Below are positions 44,315-52,849 of a DNA stretch of 53,578 bases, piece after piece. Location: contig NZ_JAAGRY010000015.1 in the NCBI RefSeq assembly GCF_015707995.1, positions 1 through 53,578 of the forward strand. The letters run 5' to 3'. The position numbers were made by a program, and so were the translations under genes. This DNA comes from Microbacterium paulum. GTDB lineage: Bacteria; Actinomycetota; Actinomycetes; Actinomycetales; Microbacteriaceae. The notes under the pieces are model-generated. The model saw only the letters and a list, made by a program, of their open reading frames with translations. It was not told the origin of the DNA and searched no databases. Position 1 is the stretch's first letter, and every line of letters begins with the position of its first letter.

Positions 44315-46525
44315 TCAGTGGGCCAGTTCGGCTTGCGGGGCGGGAGCGGGAACGATGTCGATGGGCGTTGTCAGCGCCGTGAGCGAGGCGGCGACCGAGT
44401 GGTCGACCTCAGGCACGTCCGGTTCGTGCTCACACAGCACCATGAGCGATCGCGCTGCGACGTCAACCACGTCGCCGCCGCGCAGTGGCGCCTTGTCCGT
44501 GCGCTGACCCGCCGTGTCGACGAGCACTTCCCATTCGGGGCTGAACTCCGCCTTCGGGATCGTGAACTGCACGTCGTCGTCGCCGGCGTTGAACAGCACG
44601 AAGAAGTGCTGATCGTGGATCTCCTGGCCCCGCCGATCCCGCTCGCGGATGCCGTCGCCGTTCAAGAACACCCCGATCGCGCGCCCGAAGCCCGACTCCC
44701 AGTCATCCGGCTGCATCTCGGTGCCGTCGGGCCGCAGCCACGCGATGTCGGGGACGGGCGCCCCCGCCTCGCGGTGCACCGGCCGCCCGTTGAAGAAGCG
44801 GCTGCGCCGGAACGTCGGGTGCTCGCGGCGCAGGCGGGCCAGGGCGGCGGTGAACTCGATGAGCGGCTGGTCGATGTGCTCCCAGTCGACCCACGTGATC
44901 TCGTTGTCCTGCGCGTAGCCGTTGTTGTTGCCGCCCTGCGTGCGGCCGAGTTCGTCGCCGTGCGCGATCATCGGGACGCCCTGGCTGAGCAGCAGCGTCG
45001 CGAGGAAGTTCCGCTGCTGGCGGGCGCGCAGCGCGAGCACGCCCTGGTCGTCGGTCGGGCCTTCGACACCGCAGTTCCACGAGCGGTTGTGCGATTCGCC
45101 GTCGTTGTTGTCTTCGCCGTTGGCCTCGTTGTGCTTCTCGTTGTACGACACGAGGTCGCGCAGCGTGAAGCCGTCGTGGGCGGTGACGAAGTTGATGGAT
45201 GCCACGGGCCGCCGCCCGTCGTGCTCGTAGAGATCGGCCGACCCGGTCAGCCGCGACGCGAACTCACCGAGGGTCGAGGGCTCGCCGCGCCAGAAGTCGC
45301 GCACGGTGTCGCGGTACTTGCCGTTCCACTCCGTCCACTGCGGGGGGAAGTTGCCCACCTGGTAGCCGCCGGGGCCGAGGTCCCACGGCTCGGCGATGAG
45401 CTTCACCTGGCTGATCACCGGGTCCTGCTGCACGATCTCGAAGAAGGCGGCGAGGCGATCGACCTCGTAGAACTCGCGGGCGAGGGTGGCCGCGAGGTCG
45501 AACCGGAAGCCGTCGACGTGCATCTCGAGCACCCAGTACCGCAGCGAGTCCATGATGAGCTGCAGCGTGTGCGGGTTGCCGACGTTCATGCTGTTGCCCG
45601 TGCCGGTGTAGTCCGTGTAATAGCGCTTGTCGGTCTCGTCGAGGCGGTAGTAGGCCTCGTTGTCGATGCCGCGCATCGACAGGGTCGGGCCCAGGTGGTT
45701 GCCTTCGGCGGTGTGGTTGTACACGACGTCGAGGATGACCTCGATGCCTGCCGCGTGCAGAGCCCGCACCATCCCCTTGAACTCCTGCACCTGCTGGCCC
45801 AGCTGGCCGGCCGAGGAGTAGGTGTTCTGCGGTGCGAGGAAGGCGATCGTGTTGTAGCCCCAGTAGTTCGACAGCCCTTTCTCCTGCAGCGTCGAGTCGT
45901 TGACGAACTGGTGCACCGGCATGAGCTCGATCGCCGTCACGCCGATCCGCTTGAGGTGCTCGATGATGACCGGATGCGCGATCGCGCTGTACGTCCCGCG
46001 GATCTCCTCCGGAATGTCCGGATGCCGCTCGGTGAGGCCCTTCACGTGCGCCTCGTAGATGACGCTCTCGGCGTAGGGCGTCTTCGGCTGCCGGTCACCC
46101 GCCCAGTCGAAGAACGGGTTGATCACGACGCCCTTCATCATCGCCTTCGCGGAGTCGTCGTCGTTGCGCGAGTCGGGATCGCCGAAGTCGTAGCCGAACA
46201 CCGACTGGCCCCACTCGACCTGGCCATCGACGGCCTTGGCGTACGGGTCGAGCAGCAGCTTGTGCGGGTTGAACCGCTGCCCGTTCTCGGGATCGTTGGG
46301 CCCGTACACGCGGTAGCCGTAGCGCTGCCCGGGCTGCACGGTCGGCAGGTACGCGTGCCAGACGTGCGCGTCGACATCGCGCAGCTCGACGCGGGTCTCC
46401 TTCCCGCGGTCGCCGAACAGGCACAGCTCGACTTTCTCGGCGCGTTCGCTGAACAGCGCGAAGTTCGTGCCGCCGCCATCGAAGGTCGCCCCGAGGGGGT
46501 ACGCGGATCCTGGCCAAACCTGCAT
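44315..46525 (-). CDS. treX: Glycogen debranching enzyme
   Basis: This 736-residue GlgX/TreX-type isoamylase removes alpha-1,6 branches to provide linear maltodextrin for TreY. The N-terminal CBM48 domain starts PGSAYPLGATFDGGGTNFALFS. The barrel carries DVVYNHTAEGN, the nucleophile in DGFRFDLAATL (about Asp343), the acid/base in LIAEPWDLG (about Glu379) and NFVTAHDGFTL. The first ATG (46531) touches GGGGAG directly, whereas the ATG at 46525 has the proper 6-nt spacing, so 46525 is chosen. It is the first gene of treX-treY. Confidence 0.94.
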   Translation of the reverse strand: MQVWPGSAYPLGATFDGGGTNFALFSERAEKVELCLFGDRGKETRVELRDVDAHVWHAYLPTVQPGQRYGYRVYGPNDPENGQRFNPHKLLLDPYAKAVDGQVEWGQSVFGYDFGDPDSRNDDDSAKAMMKGVVINPFFDWAGDRQPKTPYAESVIYEAHVKGLTERHPDIPEEIRGTYSAIAHPVIIEHLKRIGVTAIELMPVHQFVNDSTLQEKGLSNYWGYNTIAFLAPQNTYSSAGQLGQQVQEFKGMVRALHAAGIEVILDVVYNHTAEGNHLGPTLSMRGIDNEAYYRLDETDKRYYTDYTGTGNSMNVGNPHTLQLIMDSLRYWVLEMHVDGFRFDLAATLAREFYEVDRLAAFFEIVQQDPVISQVKLIAEPWDLGPGGYQVGNFPPQWTEWNGKYRDTVRDFWRGEPSTLGEFASRLTGSADLYEHDGRRPVASINFVTAHDGFTLRDLVSYNEKHNEANGEDNNDGESHNRSWNCGVEGPTDDQGVLALRARQQRNFLATLLLSQGVPMIAHGDELGRTQGGNNNGYAQDNEITWVDWEHIDQPLIEFTAALARLRREHPTFRRSRFFNGRPVHREAGAPVPDIAWLRPDGTEMQPDDWESGFGRAIGVFLNGDGIRERDRRGQEIHDQHFFVLFNAGDDDVQFTIPKAEFSPEWEVLVDTAGQRTDKAPLRGGDVVDVAARSLMVLCEHEPDVPEVDHSVAASLTALTTPIDIVPAPAPQAELAH

Positions 46526-46563
46526 GTGCATCTCCCCTGGCCTTCGTCGGTTGTGACGCCCTC

Positions 46564-46569
46564 AGCCTA
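46564..46569 (-). promoter_or_regulatory. -10 box TAGGCT for treX-treY
   Basis: The minus strand reads TAGGCT about 38 nt before the chosen treX ATG. The short leader carries the GGGGAG ribosome site. Confidence 0.5.
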
Positions 46570-46653
46570 GGGTCTGGATGTGTCCGGGAGATATCGCCTC
46601 CGCGGGCTGGACGCCGCCGCTCCGACGCGCTATACGCGACGCGGCGGTGCAGG

Positions 46654-47178
46654 TCAGCGCAGCGCGAGTTGCTCGTCGAGGTAGTCGGCGAGGGGGCGCG
46701 GGGCGCCCGTCGCACTCCAGCGCACGAGCACGGTGCCGCCTGGCGCTCCCCCGGCGATCGAGAGCGGGCCGGATGCCTCGCCATGGCGGAGCGCCTCGAG
46801 GTCGAGCCGCACGGCACCGAGGTGCACGACCTCACCGTCGGCGAAGCCACCGCGCGCGGCGGCCGCGGCGCGCTCCGACCTTTCACGCTGCGCCTGCGCG
46901 GTGTAGCCGCGCGGTGCTTCGGTGCGGGCGCGCAGCACCTCGCCGGTGGCGTAGACCTCGGCATCCGCGATCAGGAGCACCCCGACGTGCCACGCCTCGC
47001 CCACCGGCACGATCCGCGGCGCGCGCCCGAACCCGAGCAGCTTGCGCGCCTGCGCCCAATCGCCGAGCCGCTCACGGGGGGCTCCGGCGAGCCGGCGCCG
47101 CGCGTCGTCGAGCAGCGCGTCGAGCGCGGGGCTCGGCGCGCTCGACGGGTTCGACGCCCCGGAGTCGCCCGCCGTCAC
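46654..47178 (-). CDS. Uncharacterised protein
   Basis: This 174-residue soluble protein is of unknown function and I do not recognise its family. The Ser/Pro/Ala-rich start is followed by helical LDALLDDARRRLAGAPRERLGDWAQARKLLGFGRAP. A beta-rich part follows (RIVPVGEAWHVGVLLIADAEVYATGEVLRAR, VVHLGAVRLDLEALRHG, PGGTVLVRWSA) and a final helix (LADYLDEQLALR). There are no cysteines, signal peptide or membrane segments. Its GTG start overlaps the SDR stop (GTGA), so it is translated together with the dehydrogenase and perhaps acts with it. Confidence 0.75.
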   Translation of the reverse strand: MTAGDSGASNPSSAPSPALDALLDDARRRLAGAPRERLGDWAQARKLLGFGRAPRIVPVGEAWHVGVLLIADAEVYATGEVLRARTEAPRGYTAQAQRERSERAAAAARGGFADGEVVHLGAVRLDLEALRHGEASGPLSIAGGAPGGTVLVRWSATGAPRPLADYLDEQLALR

Positions 47179-47867
47179 CGCGGGCCGGGCCGCACGCTCA
47201 GGTCGCTGATCACGGCATCGCGCGGCAGGTCGAGCGCCGTCATGATCGCGGTCGCCACCGACGCGGGGTCGATCCAGCGGTCGGCGTCGTACGCAGCGCC
47301 CTCCTGCTCGTGCACCTTCTCTTGCATGGGCGTCGCGGTGCGCCCGGGATACACCGTGGTCACCCGCACCCCGTGCGGCCCCTCTTCGCCGCGGAGCGCA
47401 TCGGCGAGCGCCTTCAAGCCGTGTTTGGATGCCGCGTATGCCGCCCAGCCCGGATGCGCGTTCAGTCCCGCACCCGAGTTGACGAACAGCACGTGTCCGC
47501 GCGCCGCGCGGACGCGCGGCAGCAGCAGACGGGTGAGCTCTGCCGGAGCGACGAGGTTGACGGTGAGCTGGCTCGTCCAGGCATCCCGCGGCAGATCGGC
47601 GACCGCGCCGAGCTCGACGATGCCGGCGCCGTGCACGATGCCGTCGATCTCGGCGGGAAGGTCGGCCTCATCGATCGCCGCGGCGAGCGCGGACGGGTCG
47701 GCGAGGTCGGCGACGACGGCGGCCGATCCGGGGAAGGCGGCGATGAGTTCAGCGGCGCGGCGCGCGCTGCGGGCGAGCACGATCAGGGCGTCGCCGCGCG
47801 CGTGCAACCGCTCGGCGACGAGGCGGCCGATCCCCGAGCCGGCGCCCGTGATGACGTACGTGGACAT
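47175..47867 (-). CDS. SDR-family oxidoreductase
   Basis: This 230-residue classical short-chain dehydrogenase begins with STYVITGAGSGIGRLVAERL (cofactor TGxxxGIG). VADLADPSAL follows as the acidic adenine contact, then VHGAGIVELG, VNSGAGLNAHPGWAAYAASKHG with the catalytic Ser, Tyr and Lys, and VYPGRTATPM. All catalytic elements are present; the substrate is unknown. ATG 47867 is preferred over 47876 because GAGGATGG lies at a fitting distance. It is coupled to the downstream uncharacterised gene. Confidence 0.9.
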   Translation of the reverse strand: MSTYVITGAGSGIGRLVAERLHARGDALIVLARSARRAAELIAAFPGSAAVVADLADPSALAAAIDEADLPAEIDGIVHGAGIVELGAVADLPRDAWTSQLTVNLVAPAELTRLLLPRVRAARGHVLFVNSGAGLNAHPGWAAYAASKHGLKALADALRGEEGPHGVRVTTVYPGRTATPMQEKVHEQEGAAYDADRWIDPASVATAIMTALDLPRDAVISDLSVRPGPR

Positions 47868-47932
47868 GGCATCCATCCTCGCACCGCGGCACCGCCGAGG
47901 CCTCGGCGCCGCCGCTGGTCAGACGCCGCCGG

Positions 47933-49483
47933 TCAGATGCCGCCGTCGATCGAGCGCACGAAATCACCCGGCTCGTCGGGCACCATCACGGGGGTGCTGC
48001 GGTTGAGCGAGCGCCCCGAGAAGAACGGCTTCGAGCGCGGGAAGAGGTACCAGACGAACATCAGCACGACGCCGACCAGCAGCGCGCCGATCCCGACGAC
48101 GAACGTGCCGCCGATGCCGAACAGCGTCGTGTAGCCGTAGTCGACGTCGTACATGTCGATCGCCGACTGCACGAACGCGAAGGTCAGCATGAGCGCGCCC
48201 AGCAGCGGGAAGATGCCCTTGAACCACAGATCCCGGGCCGACCGGCCGAGATCGCGCCGGTAGTACCAGACGCACGCGAACCCGGTGATGGCGTAGTAGA
48301 ACGCGATCGCGAGACCGAGGGAGAGGATCGAGTCCTGCAGGATGTTGTCGCTGATCAGCGTCATGCCGACGTAGTAGCAGATCGCCACGACGCCCCCGAC
48401 GATCGTCGAGAACGACGGCGTCTTGTACACCGGGTGGACGATCTTGAACCGGGCCGGCAACGCCCGGTAGACCCCCATCGCGAGCGTGCCGCGCGCGGTG
48501 GGCAGGATGGTCGTCTGGGTCGACGAGACCGCCGAGATGAGCACCGCGACCACCAGAAGCCATCCCCACGGACCGAGCAGTCCGTCTTTGATCGCGAGGA
48601 AGAAGTCATCGGCGTTCGCCTCGTTCGACAGTCCCGTGCCCGTGTCGCCGAGACCGGCGTACATCATCGCCGAGATCGTCACCGCGACGTACGTGAACAG
48701 CAGGATCACGGTCGTCAGCAGGGCCGCGCGGCCGGGTGTGCGCTTCGGGTCTTTCGTCTCTTCGTTGAGGGCGAGGCACGTGTCCCACCCCCAGTAGATG
48801 AACAGGGCCAGCAGCACCGCCTCGGTGAACCCGTGGAAGTCGGTGAAGGCGAACGGGTTGAGCCACTCCCACGAGAACGGCGTCGGATCGGGCGCCGTGC
48901 CCGTGAAGTAGCCGGTGAGCGAGACCACGACGAAGATCGCGAGCACGAGGTACTGCACCGCGAGCAGCACGTTCTGAATGCGCTCGCCGATCTCGACGCC
49001 CCGCCAGCTCACCCACGTCATCGCCGCGATGAAGGCGACGGCGACCAGCACGATGCGCCAGTCGTCGTTCTCCAACTCGAGACCGAAGAGGTCCCAGAAA
49101 TACACCGACGCGATCTGCGCGAGGTTCGCGAGCACGACCATCCCCGCTACGGCGACGCCCCAGCCGCCCATCCAGCCCACCCACGGGCCGAACGCCTTCG
49201 TGCCCCACGTGAAGGTCGTGCCGCAGTCGGGCATCTCGTTGTTCAGCTCGCGGTACGCGAACGCGATGAACAGCATCGGCACGAACGCGATGATGAACGC
49301 GATCGGCGCCTGTGCTCCCACGGCGAGCACGACGAAGCCGAGAGTCGCCACGAGCGAATACACCGGAGCGGTGGATGCCAGGCCGATGACGGTCGACCCC
49401 CACAGGCCCAGCGTGCCGGTGGCGAGTCCCTTGCCCTCGCCGCGGTCGAGGTGGATCGGGGTGGTGGAGCCGAAATCGCTCAT
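47933..49483 (-). CDS. APC-superfamily amino acid permease
   Basis: This 516-residue membrane transporter has about twelve hydrophobic helices. LGLWGSTVIGLASTAPVYSLVATLGFVV corresponds to the conserved first helix with its broken GxG-type segment. NNEMPDCGTTFTWGTKAFGPWVGWMGGW and AISSTQTTI-like AVSSTQTTILPTARG follow, matching APC permeases. It probably imports an amino acid or amine by proton coupling. GCAGGAGG precedes the ATG, and a TACTCT -10 box lies about 56 nt upstream. Two perfect repeats and one degenerate 10-11-nt repeat lie in the leader. Confidence 0.9.
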   Translation of the reverse strand: MSDFGSTTPIHLDRGEGKGLATGTLGLWGSTVIGLASTAPVYSLVATLGFVVLAVGAQAPIAFIIAFVPMLFIAFAYRELNNEMPDCGTTFTWGTKAFGPWVGWMGGWGVAVAGMVVLANLAQIASVYFWDLFGLELENDDWRIVLVAVAFIAAMTWVSWRGVEIGERIQNVLLAVQYLVLAIFVVVSLTGYFTGTAPDPTPFSWEWLNPFAFTDFHGFTEAVLLALFIYWGWDTCLALNEETKDPKRTPGRAALLTTVILLFTYVAVTISAMMYAGLGDTGTGLSNEANADDFFLAIKDGLLGPWGWLLVVAVLISAVSSTQTTILPTARGTLAMGVYRALPARFKIVHPVYKTPSFSTIVGGVVAICYYVGMTLISDNILQDSILSLGLAIAFYYAITGFACVWYYRRDLGRSARDLWFKGIFPLLGALMLTFAFVQSAIDMYDVDYGYTTLFGIGGTFVVGIGALLVGVVLMFVWYLFPRSKPFFSGRSLNRSTPVMVPDEPGDFVRSIDGGI

Positions 49484-49501
49484 GCGAGCCTCCTGCGTCG
49501 A

Positions 49502-49531
49502 CGGTCGGTGACGATCGGGTGGCGATCGGGT
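49502..49531. repeat. Phased CGATCGGGT repeats in the permease leader
   Basis: CGATCGGGT occurs at 49512-49520 and 49523-49531 (11-bp spacing). A related CGGTCGGTG lies at 49502-49510. They sit between the -10 box and the APC permease start. Confidence 0.55.
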
Positions 49532-49538
49532 TGACGTG

Positions 49539-49544
49539 AGAGTA
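49539..49544 (-). promoter_or_regulatory. -10 box TACTCT for the APC permease
   Basis: The minus strand reads TACTCT, a TANNNT match, upstream of the permease ATG and its repeat-bearing leader. Confidence 0.4.
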
Positions 49545-49754
49545 GCGGCATCGCGCGCGTCGCGGTTCTGGCCGCGGCGGCGAATGTGCGGCGCACGCTG
49601 GCCGCGATGTCCATCGAGCCGAATCTGTCGTCGTGTTTCAGTGTCTGCCGAAAGTTCACGATGACTCCCTTGCGCTCAGCGCCCCGAACGGGAACGGCTG
49701 AGAGCGGCGGTCCCGATGCGCGGACCGCAGTCCGATCCAGAATCGAGGAACCAC

Positions 49755-50360
49755 ATGTCTGAGAACGTCGTTGTGCTCACTTTTCCCACCCGGGAAGCGA
49801 CGTACGAGGCGCTGACCGCCTTCCGCAACGCGTCGGGCGACTACGGCCTGCAATCGGCGGCGCTGGTCGAGCGTGACGCGTCGGGCGCCGTGAACGTCAC
49901 CGACGGCGGCGACGACAAGGGCGGCACGGCCACGATCGGCGGCTCGCTGGTCGGCATGCTCGTGGGCGCCCTCGGCGGCCCGGTCGGTCTGCTGCTCGGC
50001 CTGTCGTTCCGCACGCTCGGCGGCGCCCTGGTCGACGGCTCGCGCCTCGACAAGGGCGACGACGTGCTGTCGCAGTTCGCCGGCACGGTCCCCCCGGGAA
50101 CCAACGCGATCATCGCCGAGACGGTCGAAGAGGACACCTCGATCCTCGATAACGCCGTCGCGCAGCGCGGCGGTGTCGTCGTGCGCTGGACGCTCGACGA
50201 GGTGCTCGACGCGCTGGACGCGCAGCAGGATGCCGCTGAAGAGGCCTCGCACGCCGCTCACAATGCCCTGCGCGAGGAGCGCCACGAAGAGCACAAGCGT
50301 CGCGTGAGGAGCGCCTCGAGAAGCTCAAGGCGAAGTTCCACCACGACAAGTAAGTCGTGA
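49755..50360 (+). CDS. DUF1269-family protein, C-terminus probably frameshifted
   Basis: This 201-residue protein has the DUF1269 architecture. An N-terminal ferredoxin-like part (MSENVVVLTFPTREATYEALTAF) leads to the glycine-rich hydrophobic stretch GGSLVGMLVGALGGPVGLLLGLSFRTLGGAL (about 67-98). A second domain ends before a charged tail. As written the tail turns into Arg/Ser/Thr-rich sequence. Shifting the frame at about 50304-50306 instead gives EERLEKLKAKFHHDK and a TAA at 50351, the kind of charged helix expected. A one-base deletion is likely. Members are often stress-induced. ATG 49755 follows GAGGAA. Confidence 0.82.
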   Translation: MSENVVVLTFPTREATYEALTAFRNASGDYGLQSAALVERDASGAVNVTDGGDDKGGTATIGGSLVGMLVGALGGPVGLLLGLSFRTLGGALVDGSRLDKGDDVLSQFAGTVPPGTNAIIAETVEEDTSILDNAVAQRGGVVVRWTLDEVLDALDAQQDAAEEASHAAHNALREERHEEHKRRVRSASRSSRRSSTTTSKS

Positions 50361-50372
50361 CGTGTCGGAGGG

Positions 50373-50912
50373 TCAGCCCACCGGGTGGGCGCGCACACCT
50401 GAGGTCAGGTTCACGCCGTTGACATCCAGGTAGAGCTGGCCCTCCGTCACCGACAGTGTGACGGTGTTGCGTCGCTCGACCGCTTCCGCGACGCTCTGCA
50501 CGAACCCCGGGTCGAAGCTGTGCAGCACGATGTTCTCGGCGTCGTGGATCTTCTTGCCCGACCACTGCGGCACGACCCGCGCCGGATCACGGTGCGTGTA
50601 GATCGCGACGTGCCCGGTGAGCTTGCTGCCGTAGTGCAGCCGCTCGGCATCGGGCGATCCGACCTCGATCCACGCGGTCTGGCGCCCCGTCGCGTCGCGC
50701 ACGAGCACGGCCGGCTCGTTGGTCGCGGCGACGCCCTCGCTGAACGCGATGCCCTCGGTGTATTCGAGGCAGTAGGCGAGCAGCCGCGTGACCATGAACT
50801 CCGCCGTCTCGGACGGGTGCTGCGCGAGGCGCAGCGTGAGATCTTCGTATACGCCGCGGTCGAGATCGGCCAGCTGCACGTCGAAGGTATGCATCACTAC
50901 GCCGATCGCCAT
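50373..50912 (-). CDS. YaeQ-family protein
   Basis: This 179-residue protein matches YaeQ (PD-(D/E)XK-like fold, unknown molecular function). The start MAIGVVMHTFDVQLADLDRGVYEDLTLRLAQHPSETAEFMVTRLLAYCLEY is characteristic. The IAFSEGVAATNEPAVLVRD, TAWIEVGSPDAERL and HVAIYTHRD segments follow. YaeQ has been linked to suppression of haemolysin transcription phenotypes, but its biochemical role is open. It starts 6 nt after a TAGGCT box (leaderless) and is convergent with the DUF1269 gene, with 12 nt between the stops. Confidence 0.9.
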   Translation of the reverse strand: MAIGVVMHTFDVQLADLDRGVYEDLTLRLAQHPSETAEFMVTRLLAYCLEYTEGIAFSEGVAATNEPAVLVRDATGRQTAWIEVGSPDAERLHYGSKLTGHVAIYTHRDPARVVPQWSGKKIHDAENIVLHSFDPGFVQSVAEAVERRNTVTLSVTEGQLYLDVNGVNLTSGVRAHPVG

Positions 50913-50918
50913 GCTGCG

Positions 50919-50924
50919 AGCCTA
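50919..50924 (-). promoter_or_regulatory. -10 box TAGGCT for yaeQ
   Basis: The minus strand reads TAGGCT six bases before the ATG at 50912. It sits 6 nt from the divergent TAGTCT box. Confidence 0.5.
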
Positions 50925-50930
50925 CGCGGA

Positions 50931-50936
50931 TAGTCT
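50931..50936 (+). promoter_or_regulatory. -10 box TAGTCT for the GAF histidine kinase
   Basis: TAGTCT lies about 30 nt before the GTG at 50966, and a GAAGG ribosome site lies between them. Confidence 0.45.
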
Positions 50937-50965
50937 GGAGCAGCCCCCTTCCGAAGGCAGTGCCC

Positions 50966-52159
50966 GTGACGACAGCGACCGACACCCTCCGCACCGATGC
51001 GATCGCGCAGTATCGCGTTCTCGGCGAAGAGACCGATCCCGGTCTCGAAGCCCTCGCCCGTCTCGCGGCGACGGTGTGCGCGACGTCTGCAGCCGCGGTC
51101 AACCTCATCGACGACCGCCTTCAGCACACGGTCGCGGTCGTCGGCATCCAGCCCGGCGTCTGCAGCCGCGACGACTCGATGTGCGCGGTGGTCTTCGAGG
51201 ACGGTCAGACCGTGGTCGTCGACGATGCCCGCGCCGACGCGCGATTCGCCGACAACCCGTTCGTCACGGGACCACTCGGGCACGTCCGCTTTTACGCCTC
51301 GAGCCCGCTGATCACACCCGACGGTGTCGCGATCGGCACTCTCTGCGTCTTCGACGACGACGTCGCCGAGCTCAACGCGACCCAAGCCGAGGGACTCGAG
51401 CTTCTCGCCCGCCAGGCGGTCGACGTGCTCGAGCTACGTCGCCACTCCCACGAACTCGTGCGCTCCAACGATCAGCTCACGCAATTCGCGGCGCGCATCA
51501 GCCACGACCTGCGGAACCCCCTGACGGCCATCGCGGGCCAGATCGAACTGGCCGCCGACGCCCTCGCCGCCGATGACACCGAGGGGGCGACCCGGTCGCT
51601 GAGCCACGCCGAGGCCGCCGCGGGGCGGATGGACGGCATGATCACGAGCCTGCTCGCGTTCGCGCGACTGGGCGGCGCGCGCCCGCAGCGAGCGGCGGTT
51701 CGGCTGTCAGACATCGTCGCCGACGCCCTGGACGACCTCGAGAGCGCCATCGAGGGCACGCACGCCGTCGTCACCGTCGATGCGCCGAGCGACGGGCTCG
51801 TCTCCGGAGACCCGGCGCTCCTGCGCGTGCTCGTGCAGAATCTCGTGGCCAACGCGGTCAAGTTCACTCAGGCGGCAGGGGTCTCCCCCGTCATCGATAT
51901 CGCCGCACGCCCTTCCGGCGATGCGTGGACGATCACGATCGACGACAACGGCCCGGGCGTCGCACCCGAGCTGCGTGAGCGGGCGTTTTCGCTGCTCGAT
52001 CGCGGGAATGCGGGCGACGTGCCCGGCCTGGGACTGGGGCTCGCCACCAGCCGCCTCATCGTCGGCGCCCACGACGGTCGCATCGTGCTCGACGACTCAC
52101 CCCTCGGCGGGGCACGGGTGCGGGTGACCCTGCCGAGCGCACCCGTACTCACGCCGTGA
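50966..52159 (+). CDS. Soluble GAF-domain sensor histidine kinase
   Basis: This 397-residue kinase has no membrane helices. A GAF domain (about 25-155; AVNLIDDRLQHTVAV, RDDSMCAVVFEDGQ, YASSPLITPDGVAIGTLCVFD) senses an intracellular signal. The H-box is ISHDLRNPL with the phospho-acceptor His180. The N-box LVQNLVANAVKF, G1 DDNGPGV and G2 GLGLGLATS follow. Cysteines in the GAF domain could make it redox-sensitive, which is speculative. Of two in-frame GTG starts, 50966 has the better distance to GAAGG. No response regulator is next to it; a TetR gene overlaps its stop. Confidence 0.9.
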   Translation: MTTATDTLRTDAIAQYRVLGEETDPGLEALARLAATVCATSAAAVNLIDDRLQHTVAVVGIQPGVCSRDDSMCAVVFEDGQTVVVDDARADARFADNPFVTGPLGHVRFYASSPLITPDGVAIGTLCVFDDDVAELNATQAEGLELLARQAVDVLELRRHSHELVRSNDQLTQFAARISHDLRNPLTAIAGQIELAADALAADDTEGATRSLSHAEAAAGRMDGMITSLLAFARLGGARPQRAAVRLSDIVADALDDLESAIEGTHAVVTVDAPSDGLVSGDPALLRVLVQNLVANAVKFTQAAGVSPVIDIAARPSGDAWTITIDDNGPGVAPELRERAFSLLDRGNAGDVPGLGLGLATSRLIVGAHDGRIVLDDSPLGGARVRVTLPSAPVLTP

Positions 52160-52791
52160 GCACGCCAGACACCCCGCGCCACCGCGGAACCTACGCGAAG
52201 GGCGTGGCGCGGCGGCAGGAGATCCTCGACCGGGCGATCGAGGTGTTCGCCCAGCGGGGCGGCAGCCGCACGAGCCTGCGCGCGATCGCGCAAGAGGTCG
52301 GGGTCACCCACGCGGCGCTCACCCACTACTTCGGCTCGCTCGACGAGCTGCTCGTCGCGGTCTACCGCGACGGATCAGAGCGCCCCCGCGAGGCAGAGGC
52401 CCCCGAGCGCCCGGGCGATCCGCCGCCCGCCGAGGCCGATCGCACCAGCCCCGCCGAGATGATGCGCGGCTCCGCCGCCGCGAACCGCGAGATCCCGGGC
52501 ATGGTGCAGCTGTATTCGACGCTCGTGTCGTCGGCCCTCGACGGCACCCACCCCGCGGCGCACGACTTCGTCACCGAACGCTTCGCACGCCTGCGCAGCG
52601 AGCTCGGCGAGCGGGTGCGTGCGCTGCAGGCATCCGGTGCTCTGCGCGCCGACGTGCCACCCGACCTCGTCGCGGCCCTCGTGATCGCCGCGTCGGACGG
52701 CCTGCAGACCCAGTGGCTGCTCGACGGCGACGTCGACCACGAGGCCGCACTCGCCCTGCTCGACCGGCTGCTCGCCCCGCCCCACCCCTGA
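52156..52791 (+). CDS. TetR-family transcriptional regulator
   Basis: This 211-residue regulator has an N-terminal TetR helix-turn-helix (AKGVARRQEILDRAIEVFAQRG, TSLRAIAQEVGVTHAALTHYFGSLDELL; about 14-60) and an all-helical ligand domain containing a Pro/Glu/Ala-rich loop (about 75-100). Its GTG overlaps the kinase stop as GTGA, so kinase and regulator are made together. Ligand and targets are unknown. Confidence 0.9.
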   Translation: MSTPDTPRHRGTYAKGVARRQEILDRAIEVFAQRGGSRTSLRAIAQEVGVTHAALTHYFGSLDELLVAVYRDGSERPREAEAPERPGDPPPAEADRTSPAEMMRGSAAANREIPGMVQLYSTLVSSALDGTHPAAHDFVTERFARLRSELGERVRALQASGALRADVPPDLVAALVIAASDGLQTQWLLDGDVDHEAALALLDRLLAPPHP

Positions 52792-52811
52792 TCCCCTGGT
52801 CGCCACCCCCG

Positions 52812-52849
52812 GGGGCGGGGGTTGTCCCCTTCGGGGCGGGGGTTGTCCC
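52812..52849 (+). repeat. 17-bp direct repeat pair
   Basis: GGGGCGGGGGTTGTCCC occurs at 52812-52828 and again at 52833-52849, separated by four bases, in the gap between the convergent TetR and NERD genes. Confidence 0.85.
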
